From: Eubacterium sp. MSJ-33
GTDB taxonomy: Bacteria > Bacillota > Clostridia > Lachnospirales > Lachnospiraceae
Assembly: GCF_022174665.1 (NCBI RefSeq)
Contig: NZ_CP076562.1
Location: 2,844,240 to 2,908,239, forward strand
DNA length: 64,000 nucleotides
Direction of reading: 5' to 3'
Below are positions 52,635 to 61,290 of this stretch, piece after piece. The notes below the pieces were generated by a model. It was not told where the DNA came from. It saw nothing but the letters and a program-made list of their open reading frames with translations, and ran no database searches. Position 1 is the stretch's first letter, and each line of letters starts with the position of its first letter. A program made the position numbers and the translations under genes.

Positions 52635-53453
52635 ATGCCGAAAGCAACCTACATGTACTGGCAAAAGCGATTTGATAGAGAAAATCCGGATGCTGAATTA
52701 GAGGCTAAAATGCTAGAACTACACGCAGAGCACAAAGACTACGGCTATCGAAGAATGAAGGCAGAATTATGCAATCAAGGCTACGTGGTGAATAAAAAGA
52801 AAGTACAGAAGTTAATGCAACGACTAAATCTTCAAGTGACATCTTTCACTAGAAAATCTCGTAAGTATAGCTCTTATCGTGGAAAAGTGGGAACAGTTGC
52901 TCCGAATAGAATTAGACGACGATTTCACACCAATATACCGCATCAGAAGATTACAACAGATACAACAGAGTTTAAGTATTACGAGATAGATGAAAAAGGA
53001 CGAATGGTGATGCAGAAGTTATATCTTGACCCATTTATGGATATGTATAATGGAGAAATCATAAGCTTTGGTATTGATAAACGACCATCTGCACAAAGTG
53101 TAATGACTGCTCTGGAAGAAGCAATCACAATCACTTCTGATTGTCGGTTTAGGAGAACATTTCACTCGGATCAAGGGTGGGCATATCAGATGAAGACTTA
53201 CTCTCATAGATTAAGAGAAAATCGTATTTTTCAAAGTATGTCACGGAAAGGGAACTGCTATGATAATTCTGTTATGGAGAACTTCTTTGGATTATTAAAA
53301 CAGGAAATATACTATGGTGTTGTATACTATAGCTTTGATGAACTTAAATTGGCGATTGAAAAATATATCAAGTATTACAATGAAAAACGTATCAAAGAGA
53401 AACTAGGATGGCTCAGCCCTGTACAATACAGGAAACGCCTCTTGGCTGCATAA
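52635..53453 (+). CDS. IS3-family transposase OrfB (DDE integrase)
   Basis: 272-aa catalytic part; the open frame extends upstream past 52560 to the frameshift site. DDE residues lie in TTDTTEFKYYE, FHSDQGWAYQ and NSVMENFFGLLKQE; the N-terminal HTH_21-type AEHKDYGYRRMKAEL is present. All active-site residues are intact, so the element is probably functional. Confidence 0.94.
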   Translation: MPKATYMYWQKRFDRENPDAELEAKMLELHAEHKDYGYRRMKAELCNQGYVVNKKKVQKLMQRLNLQVTSFTRKSRKYSSYRGKVGTVAPNRIRRRFHTNIPHQKITTDTTEFKYYEIDEKGRMVMQKLYLDPFMDMYNGEIISFGIDKRPSAQSVMTALEEAITITSDCRFRRTFHSDQGWAYQMKTYSHRLRENRIFQSMSRKGNCYDNSVMENFFGLLKQEIYYGVVYYSFDELKLAIEKYIKYYNEKRIKEKLGWLSPVQYRKRLLAA

Positions 53454-53663
53454 ATGAAAAATGCGAAGTGGAAAATCCACTTCGCAATAAAGTCTAACTT
53501 TTGGGGGTCACCTCAATTTGATGTTGTTTTTTGTGGGATTCTCGTATGAGAGAATATAAATATCTTAGAATGTTCTATGTTGTCAGTAAATTTCCTATAT
53601 TGTCCCTTGCCAAGATTTCAGATAAGTGATATAATAAACTTGTATAATTATGGTTAGTGAATA

Positions 53664-53692
53664 AGCGTCAGGAAACTGGCGCTTTTTTTATT
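53664..53692 (+). terminator. Terminator/attenuator before the excisionase gene
   Basis: AGCGTCAG-GAAA-CTGGCGCT followed by TTTTTTT, just before the AGGAGG site of the excisionase gene. Confidence 0.8.
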
Positions 53693-53705
53693 TCAGGAGG
53701 ATTGT

Positions 53706-53888
53706 ATGGAGAAGGAATATGGCAAGAGATTGATGGATGTAAAAGAGGTTGCAGAATATCTCGGAATCGGTATGACAAAGACGCGGGAACTGATTCGTGG
53801 AAGAAATGGATTTGGTGTTCAGATTGGGAATCGGTGGTATGCCGATAAGAAAAAATTAGATAGGTGGATTGATCAAAAATCATTGTAG
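53706..53888 (+). CDS. xis: Excisionase
   Basis: 60-aa winged-helix recombination directionality factor. LMDVKEVAEYLGIGMTKTRE forms the helix-turn-helix and IGNRWYADKKKLDRWIDQ the wing, as in Tn916-type Xis proteins. It promotes excision with the integrase downstream. It is preceded by a leader terminator and followed by GATTCC…GGAATC + T-run (53891-53920). A nearly identical C-terminal fragment persists at 56998-57075. Confidence 0.88.
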   Translation: MEKEYGKRLMDVKEVAEYLGIGMTKTRELIRGRNGFGVQIGNRWYADKKKLDRWIDQKSL

Positions 53889-53890
53889 TA

Positions 53891-53920
53891 GATTCCGGGT
53901 GACAATCTGGAATCTTTTTT
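53891..53920 (+). terminator. Short intrinsic terminator between xis and int
   Basis: GATTCC (53891-53896) pairs with GGAATC (53909-53914), followed by TTTTTT. The stem is only 6 bp, so readthrough to int is likely. Confidence 0.6.
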
Positions 53921-54006
53921 ATTTTCGGGTGGATAATTTGCGGATATGCTGATATACTTTTGTTAATGAAGATATTCGCTTTATTCACCGGAAAGGAGAA
54001 TAGAGC

Positions 54007-55152
54007 ATGGGAAAATCTTTGAAAGGCAGAGAGCTGGGAAAAGGAATCACACAGAGAAAGGATGGATTATATCAGGCAAGATTTACGAATCGTTTCGGGA
54101 AGAGAAAGACAATATATGCGAAGACGATGTCAGAGATAACAAAGCGGCTGCGTGAGGAACAGTATCTGGATGATAAGAAGTTGAATCCGGTGAATGATTC
54201 TATGACGCTGGATGAATGGTTTGAACAGTGGATCACAACCTGCAAGATACATTGCAGGGATACCACGAAACGGACGTATAGGATTCAGTATAACCGTTTG
54301 CGCGAGGATTTGGGCTGGCGTCCATTATCATCATTGAATCTGGTTATTCTGCAGGATGCGTTTAATCATTTGAAATCAGATGCATCACGTCGTGATTGCC
54401 GGGCTGTTTTAGTTGATATGTTAAACCGGGCTGTGGAATGTGATATGCTGATGAAGAATGTTGCATATGGAGTCAAGACAACTGTTGACGATGAAGAACC
54501 GACAGAGAAACGAATACTGTCCGATGATGAGATTGATATTCTGATCAACACAGCAGATCCGAGAGGAACGCTGAAGATATTTCTTATTGTTGCATTGGAG
54601 ACAGGAATGCGTATGGGTGAAATCTTAGGACTCACATGGGATTGTATTGACTTCAGAGAACGGATGATAAAAGTGGAGAAAACACTTTGCTATCTTCCGA
54701 ATAATGGAGAAGCAATCTATGAGTTTCACAAACCTAAAACGACAGCAGGTAAGAGAAGTATTCCAATGACAGAGAAGTGCAGACAGGCACTGTTGTATCA
54801 GAAAAATTGGAAGAGTCATGTTATGGTTCGACATAACCCGAAAACCGGATTCGAGAATCTTGTATTTTGCAGCAAAAGCAATAACCCTATTCACGAAGCA
54901 AATATTCGCGGAGCAATTCACTATCTGGTAGATAAGATCAATCGGGAGAATCCGGATATTGAATTTGAACCATTCACGCCTCATGGGTTACGTCATACTT
55001 TTGCTACCAAGGCGATCAAACGAGGAATGAAACCGAAGACCTTGCAGAAGATACTCGGACATAGTTCCTTGCAGATGACGATGGATCTCTATTGTCATGT
55101 GGAAGACGATACATTGAAGAGTGAAATGCTATTGTTTGAAAAAGCTGTGTAG
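54007..55152 (+). CDS. int: Tyrosine recombinase integrase
   Basis: 381-aa integrase. The N-terminal arm-binding domain (GITQRKDGLYQARFTNRFGK) is followed by a SAM-like core-binding domain and the catalytic domain with Arg in TGMRMGEILGL, HGLRHTF, LGHSSLQMTMDLYCH (Tyr nucleophile). The catalytic set is complete. It lies 100 bp from attR, as is typical. Its target is the 3' end of the methyltransferase gene; GGTGTA repeats overlap and follow its stop codon. Confidence 0.95.
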   Translation: MGKSLKGRELGKGITQRKDGLYQARFTNRFGKRKTIYAKTMSEITKRLREEQYLDDKKLNPVNDSMTLDEWFEQWITTCKIHCRDTTKRTYRIQYNRLREDLGWRPLSSLNLVILQDAFNHLKSDASRRDCRAVLVDMLNRAVECDMLMKNVAYGVKTTVDDEEPTEKRILSDDEIDILINTADPRGTLKIFLIVALETGMRMGEILGLTWDCIDFRERMIKVEKTLCYLPNNGEAIYEFHKPKTTAGKRSIPMTEKCRQALLYQKNWKSHVMVRHNPKTGFENLVFCSKSNNPIHEANIRGAIHYLVDKINRENPDIEFEPFTPHGLRHTFATKAIKRGMKPKTLQKILGHSSLQMTMDLYCHVEDDTLKSEMLLFEKAV

Positions 55153-55195
55153 TGTGGTGTAATGTGGTGTAAATTGGTGTAAAAATGGTGTAGTA
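55149..55195. promoter_or_regulatory. Right arm-type integrase sites (GGTGTA repeats)
   Basis: Four direct copies of TGGTGTA: TGGTGTAATG, TGGTGTAAAT, TGGTGTAAAAA, TGGTGTAGTAG. The last two form the 21-mer TGGTGTAAAAATGGTGTAGTA (shown in parts), which is also in the left arm at about 35287. Confidence 0.65.
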
Positions 55196-55250
55196 GCGTT
55201 TGCTGGATATGTGAAAAAACTAGTAAATTCAATGGTTTACAGGGTGTCAC

Positions 55251-55289
55251 TTGAAATTCTACATCTTCCAGGTTGTTGATGAAAAGTAA
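55251..55289 (+). pseudogene. attR and displaced 3' end of the methyltransferase gene
   Basis: TTG…TAA encodes LKFYIFQVVDEK. The first seven residues repeat the end of the intact gene at 35130-35150, and the rest is the original C-terminus replaced on integration. The attR core is 55254-55271. Confidence 0.88.
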
Positions 55290-55308
55290 TGACTGGAAAG
55301 TGGCGGAA

Positions 55309-55443
55309 ATGTCTGAATTATGTTTAGATGATAATGAGTATGATGTAATCATTAACAAATACAAGTTGGTTGAGGGAATAGATATCAAAAGAGCGCATAA
55401 GATTAAGTTCTATTACAAATTGTTCTTTAGTACGCTACGGTGT
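55309..55443 (+). CDS. Possible small gene or gene fragment
   Basis: ATG 55309 opens 44 codons (MSELCLDDNEYDVIINKYKL …). There is no ribosome binding site, and the frame extends upstream of the ATG without one. It could be a remnant of a longer gene. A terminator overlaps its end. Confidence 0.25.
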
Positions 55444-55470
55444 TAATAAATGATACCGTAGCGTATTTTT
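55431..55470 (+). terminator. Intrinsic terminator
   Basis: TACGCTACGGT (55431-55441) pairs with ACCGTAGCGTA (55455-55465), followed by TTTTT. Confidence 0.85.
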
Positions 55471-55600
55471 ATGATGATAATTGATACATAAAGAAGTGCA
55501 AATACACAAAAAATAGTAATGGCTATTGAAGTAAAAATAATTTAGTGGTAAACTAGCATTACCAAAATTTGTGCAATGCACAAAAACAAGGAGTAACATT

Positions 55601-56854
55601 ATGGAGATTAAGAGAGATTCATACCTTGAACAGTTAAAGATAAGAAAAGATAACGGAATGATAAAGATTATCACGGGAATCAGGAGATGCGGCAAATCTT
55701 TCCTGTTATTTGTATTGTTTAAGAAATACCTATTGGAGAATGGCGTGGATAATGACCACATCATTGAGATTGCCTTAGATGGCATTGAAAATGAGGAGCT
55801 AAGAGATCCAAAGATGTGTTATCAGTATATTAAAGAAGCAATGAAAGATGATAAGAAGTATTATCTGCTTTTGGACGAAGTACAGTTTATGCCACGATTT
55901 GAGGAAGTGCTGAACAGTTTGCTTCGTATCAGCAACATTGATGTGTATGTAACCGGCAGTAATTCTAAATTTTTATCCAGCGATATTGTAACTGAATTTA
56001 GAGGTAGAGGAGATGAAATCAGAATTTATCCGTTGTCCTTCGTAGAGTTCTATGATGCTTTTGATGGAGATTATGATGACGCTTGGGAGGAATATATGAT
56101 ATATGGTGGCTTACCACAAGTGGCGCAGTTCTCCGTGGAACGCCAAAAGGCTGAGTACCTTAAAAATATTTTTGCCAATGTTTATATCAAGGATGTGGTA
56201 GAGCGAAATCGGATTCAAAATGTTGATGAAATCGGCACTTTGGTGGATATTCTTGCTTCTGCCATAGGAGCGCCTACCAATCCAACCAAAATATCAAATA
56301 CCTTCAAAAGCGAGAGAGGTATCAATTACAGCAATAAAACTATATCCAACCATATTGATTATTTGGCAGAGGCATTTTTGATTTCTAAAGCGGGCCGGTA
56401 TGATATTAAGGGAAGAAAATATGTAGGGGCAAATCTGAAATACTATTTTTCGGATATAGGACTTAGAAATGCCAGACTGAACTTCAGACAGCAGGAGCCG
56501 ACTCATATTATGGAGAACATAGTTTATAATGAGCTGCTTGTGCGTGGTTACAATGTGGATGTGGGTATTGTGGATGTATTTGCAAAGAATAGTGAAGGAA
56601 AGAGGGTTCATAAGCAGTTAGAGGTTGATTTTGTAGTGAACCAGGGCAGTCAGAGATATTACATTCAGGTGGCTTATGATATAACTTCAGAGGAAAAGCA
56701 GACGCAGGAACTTAATTCACTCCGAAACATTCCAGATTCATTTAAGAAGATTGTTATTGTAAATGGAACGAAAAAGCCGTGGAGAAATGAGGAAGGCTTT
56801 GTGATTATGGGCATGAAATATTTTCTGCTTAATGCGGATAGTTTGGAGTTTTAA
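55601..56854 (+). CDS. ATP-binding protein, AAA_14/DUF4143 type
   Basis: 417-aa P-loop protein. Walker A is GIRRCGKS (residues about 25-32), Walker B YYLLLDEVQFMPRFE, followed by VYVTGSNSKFLSSDI (sensor-like). The C-terminal DUF4143 nuclease-like region has LEVDFVV and a downstream YYIQVAYDI, the D…(E/Q)xK-like pattern with Gln-Val-Ala here. Family members are abundant, mobile and of uncertain function. ATG 55601 has an AAGGAG site. It lies just outside attR, between it and an excisionase remnant, so it may be cargo from an older element. Confidence 0.85.
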   Translation: MEIKRDSYLEQLKIRKDNGMIKIITGIRRCGKSFLLFVLFKKYLLENGVDNDHIIEIALDGIENEELRDPKMCYQYIKEAMKDDKKYYLLLDEVQFMPRFEEVLNSLLRISNIDVYVTGSNSKFLSSDIVTEFRGRGDEIRIYPLSFVEFYDAFDGDYDDAWEEYMIYGGLPQVAQFSVERQKAEYLKNIFANVYIKDVVERNRIQNVDEIGTLVDILASAIGAPTNPTKISNTFKSERGINYSNKTISNHIDYLAEAFLISKAGRYDIKGRKYVGANLKYYFSDIGLRNARLNFRQQEPTHIMENIVYNELLVRGYNVDVGIVDVFAKNSEGKRVHKQLEVDFVVNQGSQRYYIQVAYDITSEEKQTQELNSLRNIPDSFKKIVIVNGTKKPWRNEEGFVIMGMKYFLLNADSLEF

Positions 56855-56997
56855 TAATAATTCCTGATTTTTTGTGAAATGTACGATGAAAAGGCAAAAC
56901 GCTTGATTTTATAGGATAAAAATGATATATTCCCATCTTTGACAGTTGGAAAGTAAAAAACGAGTGTGTGAATAAAAATCTGTAAATGGGATCTTCT
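56855..56997. other. Intergenic stretch leading to an excisionase remnant
   Basis: Together with 57076-57257 this is about 400 bp without an intact gene, AT-rich, with short fragments such as NVLKTIDMLYDKYYENKD (about 57085-57155) that look like decayed coding sequence. Confidence 0.35.
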
Positions 56998-57075
56998 ATG
57001 ATAATTCAGATAGGAAATCGTTGGTATGCAGATAAGAAGAAACTGGATCGCTGGATAGACCAGAGTACAGAATGA
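56998..57075 (+). pseudogene. Excisionase remnant
   Basis: MIIQIGNRWYADKKKLDRWI, then DQSTE and stop. It matches the C-terminal wing of the excisionase at 53706-53888 almost exactly, but the N-terminal helix-turn-helix is missing. It marks the scar of a second related element. Confidence 0.8.
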
Positions 57076-57257
57076 AAACAGAACAAACGTTCTAAAAACG
57101 ATTGATATGCTTTATGATAAATACTATGAAAACAAAGATATAATCGAAAATGTATAGAAATGATTGAGCCATCATGATAAAATTATTAAAAATAAGTATC
57201 GGATAAACAGCTACGATAAGAGGCATGTTGAGTGACAAAGGCGGATGGAGGTTTGCA

Positions 57258-57644
57258 ATGAATAAACATATAGAAAAAGCGATGGAGCTTCGAAACGAAA
57301 CTCCTATGGTAAGCAACTGTTCCCAGACGATTATGCGTTGTTACGCAGAGGATATGGGGATTTCAGAGGAAATGGCGGCAGGACTTGGCTGTAATTTTGG
57401 CGGCGGTATGAAATGCGGCGGTGTCTGTGGCGCAATCACAGGTGGTTTGATGGTGCTTGGTGCCAAGGGTGTTGAGAATCCGGCGAAGGTAAATGAGTTT
57501 CGCAGGAAGATTGCAGAGAATCATGATGGCATGGTAAACTGTGTGGATCTGCTTCGCGCAAATGCGGCGAAGGGTGGCAGCAAGAAGGAACATTGTGACA
57601 AGATGATTCAGGAAGCAATCACGCTCATAGATGAAATGGTGTAA
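57258..57644 (+). CDS. C_GCAxxG_C_C family protein
   Basis: 128-aa protein with the family's cysteine pattern: SNCSQTIMRCYAED, GLGCNFGGGMKCGGVCGAI and a late Cys in MVNCVDLL and EHCDKM. These proteins are thought to be redox- or metal-related; the reaction is not known. GGAGG precedes ATG 57258. No partner gene is adjacent. It probably belongs to the core chromosome. Confidence 0.88.
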   Translation: MNKHIEKAMELRNETPMVSNCSQTIMRCYAEDMGISEEMAAGLGCNFGGGMKCGGVCGAITGGLMVLGAKGVENPAKVNEFRRKIAENHDGMVNCVDLLRANAAKGGSKKEHCDKMIQEAITLIDEMV

Positions 57645-58023
57645 ATTTTCCATGTGGTAAAAAGAATTGCCGTCGGTCCCCGTTCGGAGCCGGCGGCATG
57701 TATTATGAAAATTCAGAAATGTAACATAGATAAAAAATATAAAATAGAAGTTGTTAATTCCGAAACTGCACGCGGCGAAGCCTGAGGAACAGGTGGAGCG
57801 GGAACCCGTATTTGACCTTGGAGAAGAGGGGAGAATAAGCGGCAGTTTCTTTTTTGATTCCCTGAGATGTGTGATTTTTTTATGTCTTTGAAATCTGGAA
57901 GTAGTATACAATAGATATTATAAAAAAGGGGGATTTTTGACTGAACATGCGAAATTCCTGACTGAACTTCATTTTTAAGATATTTATATGATAAAAAAGA
58001 TAAATAAATAATAAAAGCAAAAT
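57645..58023. other. Intergenic region with hairpin, no gene
   Basis: About 380 bp. TGCCGTCGGTCC…GGAGCCGGCGGCA (57668-57698) forms a GC-rich hairpin after the C_GCAxxG_C_C gene, without a T-run. A second GC-rich patch near 57770-57810 is flanked by AT-rich DNA. I see no coding frame with a start signal. Confidence 0.45.
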
Positions 58024-58052
58024 AAAAATACCACCTTCACGGTGGCATTTTT
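58024..58052 (-). terminator. Terminator of the kinase gene
   Basis: On the minus strand CCACC-GTGAA-GGTGG is followed by TATTTTTATTTT, 35 bp after the kinase stop. Confidence 0.75.
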
Positions 58053-58086
58053 TATGTCAAAAACATGTTATTCTATATCCGGTAAG

Positions 58087-59235
58087 TTATGAATTCGGAC
58101 AAAATGATTGCACGATCGCCATGACGACGATCAATCCGAACACAACGAGGATGTCTAACACAACCACACCCAGTATGCGCAACGCTTTTTTCTCGTGTTG
58201 GCACAGAGGCATGAGCTGTCGTACATGAAGATAGTCGAAGATGGAAGCCACGATAAAAAGCATCATAATGAGTGCAAATACACGCTCCACCCACAGTGCA
58301 GCACCGAAAGTATTGTTTACTTTCATGGATAAGCAAAACCAGGCCAGGAATATATAGGTAAGCAGTGCAACCGCCATCTTCCAAGGTGTTTTAGAACGGA
58401 AACCGGGAGGGGCAAACTGCATATGGTTTGCGGAAGTACCGGAATCGTTCTGTGTTTGAGCATTTGAACGATTGGAAGGTAGACCGGATAAATCTCCGGT
58501 GGAGGCTTGACTGGCATGTGTATAAGGAAAGATTCCCCCATTTGCCAACAACGCCTGACGTAATTCCCTGATGCTTTGATACCGTTCCGCCGGATTCATC
58601 TGTGTACATTTGGCAGTAACAGCATCAATATATGGATTTTGGCAATGCGATGCTTCCGCCATTTCCTTCAGAAGAATCCCCATAGAATAAATATCTGTCT
58701 GCGGGGAGGATTGTCCAAATCCGTATTGTTCCGGGGCGGCATAGCCCTGTGTACCAAGCAGGATTGTATCAGAATCTTTCGCGGCTGTATGGTATTTGGC
58801 AGCGTTGAAGTCAAGCAGCACAGCACGGTTATAACTGGTGATGATGACGTTCGATGGTTTCACATCCCGGTGGATGATAGCCGGATTATGCAGATGCAGC
58901 TGTTCAAGGATCGCACACAGGTCAAGCGTGTATTGAAGCATATCGCTTGGAGCTATGTCTGCGTGGCGGATCTTATCCTGCAGGGAAGTTCCGGAGATAT
59001 ATTCTTCGATGACAGTAAGCTGTCCCGCTTCTTCGTAATAGTTTATGATCTGCGGTATACCTGCGACAGGATTGCGGTATAACTCGGCATAGACGGCGAG
59101 GTTATAGACATCAAGCATTTTTTTGATGGCAATCTTTTTTGTCTCCTGATGCTGAACTAAGTATACATGATGCGGTTCATTTATGGCGGCTATTGGTTTA
59201 TAATACGAAATAGCGAGACGCTGATCGAGATCCAT
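58087..59235 (-). CDS. Membrane Ser/Thr protein kinase
   Basis: 382 aa. N-terminal kinase domain: Lys in KKIAIKKML, the catalytic loop HRDVKPSN, a metal motif DFN (LLDFNAAKY) in place of DFG, and GTQGYAAPEQYGFGQ. The glycine-rich loop is degenerate (IAAINEPHHVYLV). After a Ser/Asn/Gln linker come three C-terminal helices (residues about 285-375). No PASTA domain is seen, so it is not a PrkC-type kinase. It is divergent from the gene at 59355, a possible target or regulator. AAAGGAT precedes ATG 59235. Confidence 0.88.
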   Translation of the reverse strand: MDLDQRLAISYYKPIAAINEPHHVYLVQHQETKKIAIKKMLDVYNLAVYAELYRNPVAGIPQIINYYEEAGQLTVIEEYISGTSLQDKIRHADIAPSDMLQYTLDLCAILEQLHLHNPAIIHRDVKPSNVIITSYNRAVLLDFNAAKYHTAAKDSDTILLGTQGYAAPEQYGFGQSSPQTDIYSMGILLKEMAEASHCQNPYIDAVTAKCTQMNPAERYQSIRELRQALLANGGIFPYTHASQASTGDLSGLPSNRSNAQTQNDSGTSANHMQFAPPGFRSKTPWKMAVALLTYIFLAWFCLSMKVNNTFGAALWVERVFALIMMLFIVASIFDYLHVRQLMPLCQHEKKALRILGVVVLDILVVFGLIVVMAIVQSFCPNS

Positions 59236-59354
59236 ATGCGTATATCCTTTCTATAGAGCAGGGGTACTGATTATACTTCATCAATCAATTATCCGGGTTG
59301 TTTGATACAGTTTTGGTAATTTGATGGTTTTATTATAACAGATTGGAGGATGAA

Positions 59355-59816
59355 ATGAAGGAGAAAAATACAAAGGAATTAAATGAAGTCCTAGGGAAGA
59401 CACATCTTTCGGATTTTGAGAAATATTGCGCGGAGAATAAAGAAAGTGTAAGCGATAATTCGGAAGCATTTTCTATCTATGTGAAGAACCTGCTACAGGA
59501 AAAGAAGCTTACCCAGCAGTATGTGTTCCTGCAGGCAGATATTCCGGAGCGGTATGGCTATAAGCTGCTGTCCGGGGAGAAGCGTACGCGGCAGAGGGAT
59601 GTGATCCTGCGGATCTGCTATGCGGCGAAATTCAGTCTGGCGGAGACGCAGCGTGCACTTAAAAAATACGAGATGCCGGAATTATATGCGAAGGTCCCGA
59701 GAGATGCACTCCTGATGATTGCGTTCAATGAGCGGCCGGGAAGCATCCTGGACGTAAATGATCTGCTTAATCAAAAAGGCTTGCAGCCGCTTCGGACAAG
59801 CGGAGTGCAGGATTAG
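59355..59816 (+). CDS. Helix-turn-helix-like protein divergent from the kinase
   Basis: 153 aa, cytosolic. The middle (LLQEKKLTQQYVFLQADIPE, then YKLLSGEKRTRQRDVILRIC) resembles an XRE-type helix-turn-helix, with a leucine-rich C-terminal part. GGAGGA suits ATG 59355. The intergenic region with the kinase is 120 bp, so the two may be coregulated. Near its end, after an A-run (59773-59777), the -1 frame stays open for 60 more codons and encodes an acidic Thr-rich tail (TATGATRPDDLWDN …), so a frameshifted longer form is possible. Confidence 0.72.
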   Translation: MKEKNTKELNEVLGKTHLSDFEKYCAENKESVSDNSEAFSIYVKNLLQEKKLTQQYVFLQADIPERYGYKLLSGEKRTRQRDVILRICYAAKFSLAETQRALKKYEMPELYAKVPRDALLMIAFNERPGSILDVNDLLNQKGLQPLRTSGVQD

Positions 59817-59992
59817 AGAATGAATTTGCCACTGCTACGGGGGCAACGAGGCCGGATGATTTATGGGATAATACTTGTGGGGATACAAGAGAAGAAAATG
59901 TCATAAACGAAGAGAATCGTGAGGATGTTTTCGATAAACTGCCACCGGGCAATGCACGGGGGTAATACCACAAGAAAAGGAGGAAGAGGTTC

Positions 59993-60340
59993 ATGAAAAC
60001 TTGGAAATTAGTGTCCGGCATTTTATCCATGATCTTGTTTGTCATCGTAACATTCCAGTCATGTGCAGCGGGCGTTGCCAATTCACTCGAAGCAAATGGC
60101 GAGACATCCGGCTCCGCAGGCGTATTGGTAGCAATTCTGATGCTTGCGGGTGGAATCGTATCGGTTGCAACGAGAAACGCTGAGAAAAAGGGCGGAAATA
60201 TTGCTTTGATCGTTCTGTTCGGTCTGGCTGCACTGGTAGGATTTACCGGTTTTGGAAGTTTCTCAGATCTTGCAATCTGGGCAGGCTGGTGCCTGATCAA
60301 TGCGATACTTGCAGTCGTTGCGATTGTAACAAAGAAGTAA
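59993..60340 (+). CDS. Small membrane protein
   Basis: 115 aa with four hydrophobic segments: SGILSMILFVIVTFQSCAAG, SAGVLVAILMLAGGIVSV, IALIVLFGLAALVGFTGF and AIWAGWCLINAILAVVAIV. I do not recognise a specific family, though short four-helix proteins like this commonly follow kinase or zinc-ribbon genes. An AGGAGGAAGAGG site precedes ATG 59993. It may form a unit with the upstream gene. Confidence 0.7.
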   Translation: MKTWKLVSGILSMILFVIVTFQSCAAGVANSLEANGETSGSAGVLVAILMLAGGIVSVATRNAEKKGGNIALIVLFGLAALVGFTGFGSFSDLAIWAGWCLINAILAVVAIVTKK

Positions 60341-60448
60341 TTACATAGAAATTCAGGAGAAATGGTGTTGGAAGGCATCCGCATTTTGAGGTGACCCCCA
60401 AAAGTTAGACTTTATTGCGAAGTGGATTTTCCACTTCGCATTTTTCAT

Positions 60449-61267
60449 TTATGCAGCCAAGAGGCGTTTCCTGTATTGTACAGGGCTGAGCCATCCTAGT
60501 TTCTCTTTGATACGTTTTTCATTGTAATACTTGATATATTTTTCAATCGCCAATTTAAGTTCATCAAAGCTATAGTATACAACACCATAGTATATTTCCT
60601 GTTTTAATAATCCAAAGAAGTTCTCCATAACAGAATTATCATAGCAGTTCCCTTTCCGTGACATACTTTGAAAAATACGATTTTCTCTTAATCTATGAGA
60701 GTAAGTCTTCATCTGATATGCCCACCCTTGATCCGAGTGAAATGTTCTCCTAAACCGACAATCAGAAGTGATTGTGATTGCTTCTTCCAGAGCAGTCATT
60801 ACACTTTGTGCAGATGGTCGTTTATCAATACCAAAGCTTATGATTTCTCCATTATACATATCCATAAATGGGTCAAGATATAACTTCTGCATCACCATTC
60901 GTCCTTTTTCATCTATCTCGTAATACTTAAACTCTGTTGTATCTGTTGTAATCTTCTGATGCGGTATATTGGTGTGAAATCGTCGTCTAATTCTATTCGG
61001 AGCAACTGTTCCCACTTTTCCACGATAAGAGCTATACTTACGAGATTTTCTAGTGAAAGATGTCACTTGAAGATTTAGTCGTTGCATTAACTTCTGTACT
61101 TTCTTTTTATTCACCACGTAGCCTTGATTGCATAATTCTGCCTTCATTCTTCGATAGCCGTAGTCTTTGTGCTCTGCGTGTAGTTCTAGCATTTTAGCCT
61201 CTAATTCAGCATCCGGATTTTCTCTATCAAATCGCTTTTGCCAGTACATGTAGGTTGCTTTCGGCAT
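60449..61267 (-). CDS. IS3-family transposase OrfB, copy 2
   Basis: Same 272-aa DDE protein as at 52635-53453, with no amino-acid differences. The catalytic residues are intact. It is read after a -1 frameshift from the OrfA gene upstream on this strand. Confidence 0.94.
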   Translation of the reverse strand: MPKATYMYWQKRFDRENPDAELEAKMLELHAEHKDYGYRRMKAELCNQGYVVNKKKVQKLMQRLNLQVTSFTRKSRKYSSYRGKVGTVAPNRIRRRFHTNIPHQKITTDTTEFKYYEIDEKGRMVMQKLYLDPFMDMYNGEIISFGIDKRPSAQSVMTALEEAITITSDCRFRRTFHSDQGWAYQMKTYSHRLRENRIFQSMSRKGNCYDNSVMENFFGLLKQEIYYGVVYYSFDELKLAIEKYIKYYNEKRIKEKLGWLSPVQYRKRLLAA

Positions 61268-61290
61268 ACCTGTATATGAGAGAAGATCTT

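Larger units (their letters stand above)
51973..53515 (+). mobile_element. IS3-family (IS150-group) insertion sequence, copy 1
   Basis: 1543 bp with termini TGTACCGACCCCCAAAAGTT and, inverted, TGAGGTGACCCCCAAAAGTT. It contains orfA and orfB. The encoded proteins are identical to those of the inverted copy at 60387-61929. Flanks are ATA on the left and ATT on the right, so no target duplication is visible. Confidence 0.93.
35133..55264. mobile_element. Integrative mobilizable element, about 20.1 kb
   Basis: Bounded by the core AAATTCTACAT at both ends, with tyrosine integrase and excisionase at the right end and shared GGTGTA arm repeats near both ends. It encodes a VirD4 coupling protein and MobA/MobL relaxase but no VirB4, VirB6 or pilus genes, so it is mobilizable rather than self-conjugative. 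Cargo and modules: regulators, AlbA_2 ATP-binding protein, phage-like replication genes, duplicated lipoproteins and an IS3-family insertion. Confidence 0.88.

Noticed and set aside
35133..55264. Self-transmissible conjugative element
   Set aside because: Only a coupling protein and relaxase are present. No VirB4, VirB6, lytic transglycosylase or pilin-like gene can be seen.
59767..60384. Minus-strand 205-aa frame
   Set aside because: It overlaps two well-supported plus-strand genes and shows no domain or ribosome binding site. Only the plus-strand -1 frame in this area is kept as a question.
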